64,000 nt of DNA from the NCBI GenBank assembly GCA_933822405.4, contig CAKOGP040000779.1, positions 448,291 through 512,290 on the forward strand. The letters are read 5' to 3'. This DNA comes from Cylindrotheca closterium. Its lineage: Eukaryota; Bacillariophyta; Bacillariophyceae; Bacillariales; Bacillariaceae. This document shows positions 19,217-28,517 of this stretch, in pieces. Within the stretch, counting starts at the first letter, position 1. The number at the start of each line of letters is the position of its first letter. A program made the position numbers and the translations under genes. The notes beneath the pieces were generated by a model, which saw only the letters and a program-made list of their open reading frames with translations, was not told where the DNA came from and did not search any database.

Positions 19217-20746
19217 TTACAGATAACGATAGGCCTTGCGCAAGGTCCCTGGAGACCGGACGTTCGATAACTTTTGTCGCATGGGACTCGGGCTATCGTG
19301 GAGATTGGGGGCACTGCTGCTGGCAGTAGGCTGCTTTTTGGTGGGTCGTCGTCGCCGCACGGATACCGGACTGGCATCCGCACGACAAGCAACACGCCCC
19401 GCTGCGACCAGACTTCTGCGTCTTGGTAGTCGGTTGTTGCTTTTGCGGGATTTCAAAGCTGACAAATGACCAACATCCTCACGAGCAGCACGTCCACAAG
19501 CAGCAGTCGCCGCGCCTAGACTTCTGCACCTTTGCAGTCGGTTGTTGCTGCAATTAGATGTCAAAGCTGACAAATGAGCGACAGTCGTCTGCTTCTCCTT
19601 TCCACTGTGAGTCAGTTTAATGTCATAGAATGGGACCAAACCATCGTCGAGATAAACCTTGACAACGACAGCCTCCTCTGCTTCTCCATTCTTGGTGCTT
19701 GAGTACAAGACAGTTTGTTGCGGCTTGTATGGCTGGTGGTGCTGCTGCTTTCGGCGTTTTCCTTTCACTCCTCCTCGAAGATTGTCCCATGAAAAGTTGG
19801 CCTTGGGGGCGGAAATGACGTCAGCAAATATCTCAGAGGGGATATTCATGTTGACGGTAGGATTGGATCTGGACTTTTGCTTGGACTGATGTTGTTGTCT
19901 GCCTGTCACGAGCGCATCAATGTCCAGTCTATCGCCAGAACTGCACTTTCTCATTCCTTGCTTCTTTCTTCTACCACCACTGCCTTTTGATCTCTTGGAC
20001 GATCCGTCTTCATCGCTACCGTGGTGCTTCTTCTTCTTTTGCTTGTTGGTTCCTGCATCGCCACCACTGACGTCAACGGGACTACCTAATGACCTGGACT
20101 TGCTTTTTAGCTTCTTTCTGTTGCGTGGCTTGGGCGTTTCTTCGCAGGCGATGTTGGCCTCGAATTCGACCAATGTGTCGCGGGTGGCAACCATATTATC
20201 CCGAATTGCATTTCTCGATCTTACCTTCTTCGTCAAACCATTCTCATTTTGTCGACTGCTCTTTGATTCCTTAGAGCTCTTGGACGTCTCCTCTATGCTG
20301 CTGAGGTTCCACCAGGAACTACTTGTCTTCTTGTGTGAATCAACAACGTCAGATGTACCAGCTGATCGCGATTCTTTTTGATTTTTGCCAATTACGTTCT
20401 TGATTTTCTGATTCTCTGCTGTTTCTTTTTCAGGAATCAAAGTTCCGATGGTCGATTGAAATGCTCTGAGGTCAACGGTGATATCATGCTGTGCAGCTTC
20501 ATAGTGATTAAGGATTTTTCTCACAGTATCCACGTATCCATCACTCTCTGGGTCCTCTGAGAAATCATCCAAGCTGACCATGGCATTGAATTTGCAAAAG
20601 CTGCTGATCAGATCTTTCCGTAAGACTGTTTCGGCCTTTGCTCGATCCTTCATCACTTTCACATCCACTTCAGCCATGTCTATTTCATCACAATAAAGTG
20701 ACGCCAGGTCCAGTGAAGCTATCGAGTAACGCAAGCTGTTCGGCAT
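19217..20746 (-). CDS. Barrel-domain cluster protein 5, shortened copy of protein 4
   Basis: Single exon, 509 aa, starting MPNSLRYSIASLDLASL. The first ~115 residues align with protein 4 (V-M-K-D-x-x-K-A-E-T-V, L-N-H-Y-E-A-A-x-H-D-I-T, L-R-A-F-Q-S). The SAP-like motif and most of the basic repeats of protein 4 are absent; one S-S-W-W-N-L-S-S unit and one S-K-R-S-K unit remain. One barrel-like domain lies at about 339-392, preceded by the shared A-N-F-S-W-D-N-L-R-G-G-V-K-G-K. The end (SPGTLRKAYRYL) matches protein 4. The two genes are clearly tandem duplicates, differing mostly in repeat content. Confidence 0.75.
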   Translation of the reverse strand: MPNSLRYSIASLDLASLYCDEIDMAEVDVKVMKDRAKAETVLRKDLISSFCKFNAMVSLDDFSEDPESDGYVDTVRKILNHYEAAQHDITVDLRAFQSTIGTLIPEKETAENQKIKNVIGKNQKESRSAGTSDVVDSHKKTSSSWWNLSSIEETSKSSKESKSSRQNENGLTKKVRSRNAIRDNMVATRDTLVEFEANIACEETPKPRNRKKLKSKSRSLGSPVDVSGGDAGTNKQKKKKHHGSDEDGSSKRSKGSGGRRKKQGMRKCSSGDRLDIDALVTGRQQHQSKQKSRSNPTVNMNIPSEIFADVISAPKANFSWDNLRGGVKGKRRKQQHHQPYKPQQTVLYSSTKNGEAEEAVVVKVYLDDGLVPFYDIKLTHSGKEKQTTVAHLSALTSNCSNNRLQRCRSLGAATAACGRAAREDVGHLSALKSRKSNNRLPRRRSLVAAGRVACRADASPVSVRRRRPTKKQPTASSSAPNLHDSPSPMRQKLSNVRSPGTLRKAYRYL

Positions 20747-21531
20747 CTTTCACGTTGTTGTTTTGGAATTTTTGTGATTATTTGAAAAAATGAGGAAGTT
20801 TATATAAAAAACGGGCAAACAATCTTTGTGAGAGGTAATTTGAACGTTTAGTATTTGTAGATTTTCCGCTGAGGCTAGTTGCACGCGAGAGCCCGAAACC
20901 GCGTTTTTTACCCGTGTGGTACCCGTACCTGGTACGTCACGTTTTCAAACAATATGTAATGGAATCAAGGATAGATGGAATGTACCACTACCAGGTACTC
21001 GTAGACAGATCAGTCAGACCGGCACCGCATTGCAGACAAAACTACAGACGGACATTTACAGTACAATACAGGAATGGACGGACAGAGACAAGACATCGTA
21101 AAAACGACCGACCGCAACCGAAGTTTGACCGCGCGAACTACCCGGCCTGTCGGTTCATCGAAAACTTGTTTTTCTGTATTGTCGGACCCTGGCTGCGATA
21201 TATATAGAAAAGTTTTTTGAGCAGCGTGATCGGACGATTTATTCGACGTAATTAACTCTACAAAAGGATTCTTTTACCCAAAGTGCTATTGATAAAGAGT
21301 CATTTTCTCTGCCCATATATGTAATTTTCGCAAACGTTATTGAAAAAGATGGGTCATGTAGAGACTGTCCCCAAGAGAACCAATGGCTCATTGGACCAAG
21401 GATAAAATAGGAAACTGCCATCGTACGTGTCACTTCTATTCGTATAATTTATTTGCTTGGTCTCTTCGTTTCGCTCTAGAGAGCGGCACCACAAACCACC
21501 CACCAAGTCCAATCCTTGGGCCACAACCACG
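20747..21531. other. Bidirectional promoter region
   Basis: Lies between the start of protein 5 (minus) and protein 6 (plus), so it must hold both promoters. GTAC-type words occur at 20916-21003 and a TATATA tract at 21198-21206. No gene is supported; frames across it give low-complexity translations. Confidence 0.4.
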
Positions 21532-24444
21532 ATGGCGATCAATCGTTCGGAAGTTGCGCACGTTGTGCAACAAGCAGCGGGTCGCATGAACTTAAGCTTG
21601 GAAACTGAGCAGGAAATTTTGAAAAGTCTTGAATCAGAATCAATAAATGACGTCTGGCAACTTCATCATATTTCGTTGGATCGCTGGAAAGAAATGGGAG
21701 CTCCGGTGGGCTTTCTCGCAAGTTTGGAATCCTGCATTCAGGAAGCAGGACTCACAAAGGACGGAAAAGGCAAGGCAAAGGGACGAAAGAGTGGAAGGGT
21801 TTCAACCATATCTCCAACTAGGGCTTCAGGGAATTCAAGATCTTCAACACGGAATTCCAGCGGCAAGTCTACCACAAGAGATTCAGGCTCTATTGACGCA
21901 TCTACTAGAAGTGCTTCCTCTATGCGTTCTGTGTCATCACAAAAGAGTTCAGCAGTATCAAACGACAGCAGACAAGCCGCGTTGAAACAGCTAAAAGACA
22001 GATTAAGGGCACTGTCCAAACAGGGACGAGCAAAGACTGAGATCGATGCTCATGGCGAAAAAGTATACGAATGGGATCAGAATGATTCATGTGTCCTGAT
22101 TTACTTTGTTTGGCCGTTTGAATTCGAATTTGGACCTGATACCAAATTCAAATGTACCATATCGAAAGACACTGTATTGTTAAAGGGAAAGTGCAAAGAT
22201 GCCCAACGAAGCTTACGATTCGCCACAGGGGAGTTGGTGAATGCACTGCATTCTGAATGGTGTGTCGTGAGCAAAGGCAATGCTTCCAATGGGGTCGATC
22301 AGCTATTTGCCATTGAAGTCGTACTGATTAAGAAAAAGCTTGGGGTCGCATGGGACACAGTTCTGATTGCAAAAAATATTCTTGGTACCAATCACATGTC
22401 ACCCGATCAAATCCGAGATGAGCTAAAAAGTTATGGTATGGATCCAAACCCATACAAATCGACAGATGCATTGCTAAAGGCCTTGAGAATGGCACGTGCC
22501 AAGGGAAACTCGCACTTCTCAGCGTTGGGTTCTAATGCAAGAAAGGCGCCGGAACGAAGTCGATCCGCCGACAACATAGAGTTGTTTGAGAGCCCAGGAA
22601 AATGTAGTCCCGGTTCCTTGTCGAATAGCAAGAGAACAAGGCGGGCGCGATCGACCAGTGTCGATCGTCCATTGGTCGAAGAGACAAAAGTAAACAAATT
22701 CTCTGCGGGTCAGATCGTTTACTACACAAGCAGTGATGGCAATCATGAGAGGGCAAAAATCCTGAAGATTCACCTTGACGACGAACTGGTCCCGTTCTAC
22801 GATATTCGATTGACGGAGAGTGGCAAAGATAAGCAGACAGATGACGCCCATCTTTCCCTAATGACGGACTTCTCAGAGGACGGCACGTCTTCGTTTGCAG
22901 GACTAGAAACCAACACGGCAAACGCACAAGATGGCGCGAGTGCTGAAATCAATCAAAAACCAGCTTCAAAAGCTCCAAAGAGTCGTTTTATGGAAAATCA
23001 AGTGGTTTACTACACGAATGATGGGCAGAAGGAGAAGGCCAAGATTTTGAGCATCCACTTGGATGATCATCTTGTGCCATTCTACGATATCCGTCTAGAA
23101 GATAGTGGTAAAGAGAAGCAAACGACTGACTCTCGTCTTTCTAGCCTGACAGATGACCTGTTCAAGGCAGCAGCTCAAGGACGGGTGCGTTCCGGGTCAG
23201 TGGATATTGAGTTACCTGCTTCTCCAGTGAGGAAGGTGCCCGGACGAAGCCGGTCGATGGGATCGTCGGGTGTTGCAGAATCACAGTCACCAGGCCCATT
23301 AAAGAAAGGACGAAGAGCTGGTCGGCGGCAATCCATCACAAAGCCTAGTGCTGCCACAGTAGCAGCACCATCGCCGAATACAAGTAGCGGGCCCAGTATT
23401 CAAGCGCTCGCAGCTTCGAAGAGTCGCTTCACAGAAAACCAAGTGGTTTACTACACGAATGATGGGCAGAAGGAGAAGGCCAAGATTTTGAGCATCCACT
23501 TGGATGATCATCTCGTACCATTCTACGATATTCGTTTAGAAGAAAGTGGCAACGAGAAACAAACGACTGACAACCGTCTCTCTAGCTTGACCGATGATCT
23601 ATTCAAGGCAGCAGCTCAAGGACGGAGTGTTTCTCCAGTGAGGAAGCTGCCCGGGCGAAGCCGGTCGATGGGATCATCGGGTGTTGCAGAATCACAGTCA
23701 CCAGGCCCATTGAAGAAAGGACGAAGAGCTGGTCGGCGCCAATCCCTCACAAAGACTAGTGCTGCCAAAGTAGCAGCACCATCGCCAAAAACAGGTGGCG
23801 GGTCTTGTAGTCAAGCGCTTACAGCTTCGAAGAGTCGCTTCACGGAAAACCAAGTGGTCTACTACACGAATAATGGGCAGAAGGAGAAGGCCAAGATTTT
23901 GAGCATCCATTTGGATGATCATCTCGTACCATTCTACGATATTCGTTTAGAAGAAAGTGGCAACGAGAAACAAACGACTGACAACCGTCTCTCTAGCTTG
24001 ACCGATGATCTATTCAAGGCAGCAGCTCAAGGACGGAGTGTTTCTCCAGTGAGGAAGCTGCCCGGGCGAAGCCGGTCGATGGGTTCGTCGGGTGTTGCAG
24101 AGTCACAATCACCAGGCCCATTGAAGAAAGGACGAAGAGCTGGTCGGCGCCAATCCCTCACAAAAACTAGTGCTGCACAAATCCCAGCACCCACTGCTGG
24201 GAACATCAAGAAGGATTTGGAACGATACTCTGGCATGTCAGCAAATAATTACAACTACGCAAACGAGGACGAGATGCGTGAAGCGTGGAATCTTATTCAA
24301 GCAGATTCCAAACTATCGGTTGGGAGACTGAAAAAGGAACTCCAAAACCTGGGGGAATCAACAGAGTATATCGAGAAGAACGAGATGATTGGTGCTCTCT
24401 GCAAGGCCAGATTAGAGAAAAAGCTGAAGAAGGACAGAAAATAA
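21532..24444 (+). CDS. Barrel-domain cluster protein 6 (SAM-like, CS/p23-like, four barrel domains, SAP-like)
   Basis: A 970-aa frame from the ATG at 21532 (MAINRSEV). Order: a helical SAM-like N-terminus (about 1-74; W-Q-L-H-H-I-S-L-D-R-W-K-E-M-G-A-P); Ser-rich linker; a CS/p23-like domain (about 179-278; Y-E-W-D-Q-N-D, F-K-C-T-I, V-L-L-K-G, G-E-L, W-C-V, I-E-V-V-L-I-K-K, W-D-T-V-L); a SAP-like helix pair (about 287-325); four barrel-like domains at about 389-442, 484-536, 631-683 and 768-820; a second SAP-like motif at the C-terminus. CS domains serve as co-chaperone modules, so a link to HSP90-type chaperones is conceivable. It is the only cluster member on the plus strand and the most complex, possibly nearest the ancestral form. 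Confidence 0.75.
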   Translation: MAINRSEVAHVVQQAAGRMNLSLETEQEILKSLESESINDVWQLHHISLDRWKEMGAPVGFLASLESCIQEAGLTKDGKGKAKGRKSGRVSTISPTRASGNSRSSTRNSSGKSTTRDSGSIDASTRSASSMRSVSSQKSSAVSNDSRQAALKQLKDRLRALSKQGRAKTEIDAHGEKVYEWDQNDSCVLIYFVWPFEFEFGPDTKFKCTISKDTVLLKGKCKDAQRSLRFATGELVNALHSEWCVVSKGNASNGVDQLFAIEVVLIKKKLGVAWDTVLIAKNILGTNHMSPDQIRDELKSYGMDPNPYKSTDALLKALRMARAKGNSHFSALGSNARKAPERSRSADNIELFESPGKCSPGSLSNSKRTRRARSTSVDRPLVEETKVNKFSAGQIVYYTSSDGNHERAKILKIHLDDELVPFYDIRLTESGKDKQTDDAHLSLMTDFSEDGTSSFAGLETNTANAQDGASAEINQKPASKAPKSRFMENQVVYYTNDGQKEKAKILSIHLDDHLVPFYDIRLEDSGKEKQTTDSRLSSLTDDLFKAAAQGRVRSGSVDIELPASPVRKVPGRSRSMGSSGVAESQSPGPLKKGRRAGRRQSITKPSAATVAAPSPNTSSGPSIQALAASKSRFTENQVVYYTNDGQKEKAKILSIHLDDHLVPFYDIRLEESGNEKQTTDNRLSSLTDDLFKAAAQGRSVSPVRKLPGRSRSMGSSGVAESQSPGPLKKGRRAGRRQSLTKTSAAKVAAPSPKTGGGSCSQALTASKSRFTENQVVYYTNNGQKEKAKILSIHLDDHLVPFYDIRLEESGNEKQTTDNRLSSLTDDLFKAAAQGRSVSPVRKLPGRSRSMGSSGVAESQSPGPLKKGRRAGRRQSLTKTSAAQIPAPTAGNIKKDLERYSGMSANNYNYANEDEMREAWNLIQADSKLSVGRLKKELQNLGESTEYIEKNEMIGALCKARLEKKLKKDRK
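23401..24185 (+). repeat. In-frame 411-bp tandem duplication within protein 6
   Basis: The segment starting at about 23425 recurs at about 23836 with very few changes, covering the barrel domain and its linker (FKAAAQGRSVSPVRKLPGRS). A more diverged relative begins near 22983 and carries 13 extra residues in the linker. The period equals 137 codons. Confidence 0.9.
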
Positions 24445-24735
24445 GGGGTTCAGAGTGGGATGGACCAGTGGGAAAGAAATGCAGCGAAGACATTCGGTTG
24501 GTCCAATAAGTGTGCTAAATGTAGGTAAGCAACGGGTCGCAAGTGGAAAATAAGGGAGGGAGAACTGGCATAATGCATAAGAGCTTTGTCATTATTTTAG
24601 TATCAATGACTAGTATTGGATGTCGACTTGATTTCATGCTCCATCTCATTGCTGGTCTATCTGCGCTCCCTTTGTTTGGTTTGTAATTATAGCGTAAAAG
24701 AGTCTATCTGGCGGTAGGATCAAATAGTTGTGCGA

Positions 24736-25897
24736 TCACCGCTTTGATGATGAAGTGACAACGCGCACATGCTTCATTTTAATCTCCCCATGGTCCACTG
24801 TTCGATGCATTATATCTTCCAACGCCTGGTGCCCTTTTACAACCGTGGCAAACGTTGCCTCGTGTTGTTCATCTTCTCCCTTGGTTTCCGACATTCGAAT
24901 TACAAAAACCGGGCCCGCAGGTCGTCCTCCAGCAAACGCAACGGAATACTTTTGTAATATTGGTTTGGTGTACTCCTGAAATCCAAGATGCGTTAAATTA
25001 GCATTCTCGAGCTTTGACAGACCTGATCGATGGTGCTCATCCAAAGCCGACGGACTAGCAACAAGACGATCTTCCATTCCTCGAATTAGAGGCATTCCAT
25101 CCCAAAGGCTTTGCTCTGCCATCTTTACAAAGTGGTTCGAAGCGTGAGGCATTTTCTTTGAATTCAACTCCACAACAACACTGGCAAGACTGTTGTCTTC
25201 CATTAGTAGCTCGATTTCTACTCTGATTTGATTTTTTCCGTATCTAAGGAGGGAACAAACCTGCATGAGTGATCGGTCGTTGAATTGAGCGACGAATCCA
25301 GTCGCCATGGGAAACTTACCGTGATTCCAGATCTTCCCTGTCATATTTTTGAATGAGTCTTTCGATCCTATCAACCCGCTCCAACAGCACTTCTTCCATT
25401 TGTTCCGTGGCCAAATATTTCTCATTCTCTAAATCTAGTGCCATATGCAGATCCTTCAGTCGTTTATATGAATTGTCGTTTCGCGCTGTCGTTTCTCGCA
25501 AATCTTTCTTGGCTGATGTGATTTCATCTGCCAACAGATGTAGTTGATCTGCTGTTTGTTGGTGCTCTTCGATTGCAAGATCTACCAGTTGTTTTTGTTG
25601 TTGCATAGCATTATAGTGTCCAGATACCGGGATCCAAGGAGCCAGACAAAGGACCAAGCATCCCAATAACTTCCAAGATCTATTGCCATCATCATCGTCC
25701 ATTTGCTTTGTATAATCTGCATAGCGAGGGATGCTCGAAGACGAATGAGAAGACCTTCGGATCATCCATGGTTTCGGAGGCATGTTTTGTTCATAAATGA
25801 AAGGACTAGACGTCGCAATGCTTCTGTTGCGCCCCGTGCTGACAAGCGGAAGAGGTGACGACAATGAGCTTCTATCTCGTTTTCGAACAACCACCAT
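24736..25897 (-). CDS. Cyclophilin-like type II membrane protein
   Basis: Two exons on the minus strand: 25897-25320 and 25243-24736, with a 76-bp GT-AG intron (donor GTAAGT, acceptor TTAG) joining in frame to 361 aa. A Ser/Arg-rich cytosolic N-terminus is followed by a membrane segment (about 75-93, WKLLGCLVLCLAPWIPV), then a coiled coil to about 190. The last ~150 residues resemble a cyclophilin-type isomerase: V-V-E-L-N-S-K-K-M-P-H-A-S-N-H-F, W-D-G-M-P-L-I-R-G, S-V-A-F-A-G-G-R-P-A-G, A-T-F-A-T-V-V-K-G and I-M-H-R. Key catalytic Arg/Phe positions of active cyclophilins are not clearly kept, so it may be inactive. Predicted lumenal in ER or Golgi. Confidence 0.65.
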
Positions 25898-26308
25898 CTT
25901 TTGTGCTTAGTCTTCTAGTGATCTAGTATTAATGGCTTGTTTTTATTTTGATAATTTGTCGAGAAGTTGGTAATCTGATTGATGATCACCTCTGTGGATG
26001 TCTTTGATTGTCCTCGTGGATTGATGATTTGATTGCCTTCCTGCTGGATTGGATGATTGTACTTGGTTTCGCTCACAAACCAAAATTGATGTGAGCGAAA
26101 GTTTGGCGATACATGTGAGAGGCAGGTATGTGCATGCACGTAAATAAAGTACGTGAGTCAATTTTCGGCCCGCGCGCACCAATACTTGACTCAACGGACT
26201 GTTTCTTCACAACAATTTGAAATTTGAACTGGCGAGTGTGATTATGATGGAGATCAAACAACGCAACGAACGCAAGAAAATCAACGTTTTAGACAAGAAA
26301 AAAAGATG
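25898..26308. other. Intergenic, nothing recognised
   Basis: Promoter side of the cyclophilin-like gene and 3' side of the next minus-strand gene. GATT/GATGATT-rich in part; no supported ORF or repeat array. Confidence 0.4.
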
Positions 26309-27758
26309 TTATTGACTTTCAGTTTGCCTATTCTTCCAAAATCGAAATCTATGGCGTCTCGTGCTTTTTTTAGGTTTTGACGTTGGTGGTGGTGGTGATG
26401 ATTCTTCCTCTTCTGATGCTTGATCTTTTCCCAATGACTTTAAGACGTCAGCCTTCGTTTGTTTTGATTCTTTCGTGCTAGCCGTCTCCTTAACTGCTGC
26501 AGCTTTTACAACTTTTGCCTTCTTCTGTTTTGCTTTTTCGGCGATAGCTGCCTGCTTGGCAGCAGCTTCCGCGGCTTCTTCCTCAATCTGTTGAAGGTAA
26601 TAGGAATACGCGACGACGTAGCTAAGAACGATTGCGGATGTGGCACCACTAATGACGACTTCACCGTTTGAAATTTCAGAAAGGAATCCTGGGCCATCTG
26701 TTCCAAAAAGAGCCTGCGAAATGGAGAATCCAGTGACGAGGGAATAGTCCCGGTGGGTGAGACCAAATGGTAGATCCATTGACCAACACTATCAGACTAC
26801 TTACCGTTGGAGAATCCCAAAATGACCAGAATCCGTCAAACCGAGACAACCAGCTTCGAATGGGCCCATAGTACGCTGTCGGTGGTGGCGCTTCTTTAGT
26901 TGCTTTAGGAATCATACCACCCTTGAACCCCTTGATACGAATGATCAAATCATCTTCGTCCTTTCCAAAGGTTGGTTCGACTGAAACGTTGATGATTTCC
27001 CCATCCACCAGGAGGTTCAGTTGGCCATTGCGTAAATCCCTCACGGTTGCTGCTAGGTCCACAGGGGGTGTAATTTGAACTTTTGGCACCACGTCACCTT
27101 CAATAGACAAGAGCTCTTGGTAGATTTCGGTCCAAATTGGAGCTGCAGTTGGGCCTGCTGTAGTGGAATCTTTCAGCTGCAGTTCATTTTGAATGCTCTG
27201 CTGGATACGCCCGATCGATGCACCCAATTCCTTGCGATTCTTGAGTAGTGTTTGTAGCAGTTTTTGTTCTTGAGAAGCATCAAACTTTTTGAATTGGCCC
27301 TTTGCGGTGCTTTGGGTCGATTCTCCATCGGATTCTTTGGTTGTTGTCGGTGCTGTCAATTGTATGACTATGGCACCTTTAGAAAGATTCAATTCGGCGG
27401 CATTGGCAACAGTGGACGACAGCTGGCTTGAATCCGAAGTGACAGCAGCAAAGGAGACTGCCGTGGCAGCAACAACTCCAGCTCCCATTTGTCGTAGGTG
27501 ACGACCGAAGTCGTTATTCTTCCCAATATTCGAAAGAGGAATCAGTGGTTCTTCGTTATTGATGAAACATACCGGAGCCCCTTCCTGACTGTGATGAGAG
27601 TGAGCTGCAAGATCGCTTTCCCTTGTTGCCATGCTTTTTTTTGGACGAGGTTTTGAGACTATGGAAGCGTGCTGTTGAAAGGCACAAGTCGGACCAAACA
27701 ATCCATTCTGAAAACCAGAAACAGCGAAGACGGCCAAAGTGATTGCAGAAAATTTCAT
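26309..27758 (-). CDS. Plastid-targeted membrane protein, function unknown
   Basis: Two exons, 27758-26805 and 26713-26309, with a 91-bp GT-AG intron in phase 0, give 452 aa. The first residues form a signal peptide ending T-C-A-F-Q-Q, the classic A-F import motif of diatom plastid proteins. A second hydrophobic stretch ending A-N-A-A-E (about 95-130) looks like a thylakoid transfer signal with an A-x-A cleavage site. The middle part is soluble, with a coiled-coil-like Q-E-Q-K-L-L-Q-T-L-L-K-N-R-K-E-L. Near the C-terminus is a membrane helix (GATSAIVLSYVVAYSYY) and then a long Ala/Lys-rich helix and a basic tail. I recognise no named family; the architecture suggests a thylakoid membrane anchor facing the stroma. 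Confidence 0.75.
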
Positions 27759-27991
27759 GGTTTGTGTGGATTGTTACAATCACTGCTAAGCTGATCAAGC
27801 AAATGGACGCTCGCTTGTGCTATCGATGCTCGGTTTGAAAGATTTGCAATGGTGCCAAACCTGCGTTCAAGGTTGATCTGTAGTTGAAGTTTCAAGTTTG
27901 ACCTTACTCTTGGTTTGACCCAATAGAATACGAGTGACGTACGCACGCACGGGACTGCCGAAGTGATTGATCGTTCATTCGGATAAATCAA

Positions 27992-28273
27992 TCAATTTAT
28001 TCTTTCAAATGACTTCTTGTCTTTCCACCGGTTGGTACCGGTACTGGTACACATGACTTCCAATAAATTGTTTTTTTTTATCAAAACTCGACTAACTGGC
28101 GGGAATTCTATGTCACTTAGAGATTGCAAGTCCTGCGACAAGTATATTCGATCTTCGTCGTTGAAGAACACATGACAGGTACTACCCAAAACTTGTACGT
28201 TTGAATCGCTAAGTACCGAGTTGGGGTTTCTATGAAAAAATTTACCAACCGAAAGCCGAGCCAGTCGCCACAT
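27992..28273 (-). CDS. Hypothetical 93-aa frame
   Basis: Begins MWRLARLSVGKFFHRNP, which could be a mitochondrial presequence, and continues with a mixed sequence (VLGSTCHVFFNDEDRIYLSQ). The 3' part overlaps a GTAC-rich stretch, which argues against it. No family recognised. The rest of 27759-28517 holds the two divergent promoters and nothing else evident. Confidence 0.2.
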   Translation of the reverse strand: MWRLARLSVGKFFHRNPNSVLSDSNVQVLGSTCHVFFNDEDRIYLSQDLQSLSDIEFPPVSRVLIKKNNLLEVMCTSTGTNRWKDKKSFERIN

Positions 28274-28517
28274 TTTCCGTTCAGAAATCCCGGAAAAGGA
28301 AGAAAATCGACGCTGACACTCAAAAGCATAGAATAAGAACTTCTACAAGTACACTTTCAATCTTGTCAGATCGGCATCACTAGAACGCCAAACTTGTTAT
28401 TTCCAACCCCTTATCCTGTCAAGTCAATCAACGGATCAGTGCAGTATCATTTGAGAAGGTCACCAAGAGATTGAAGCTCCCTTTCTATAGAATTTCTCAC
28501 ACCATCCATCGACAAAA

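Noticed and set aside
20914..21207. Plus-strand frame of 97 aa
   Set aside because: Translation of a GTAC-rich promoter stretch, no protein-like pattern.
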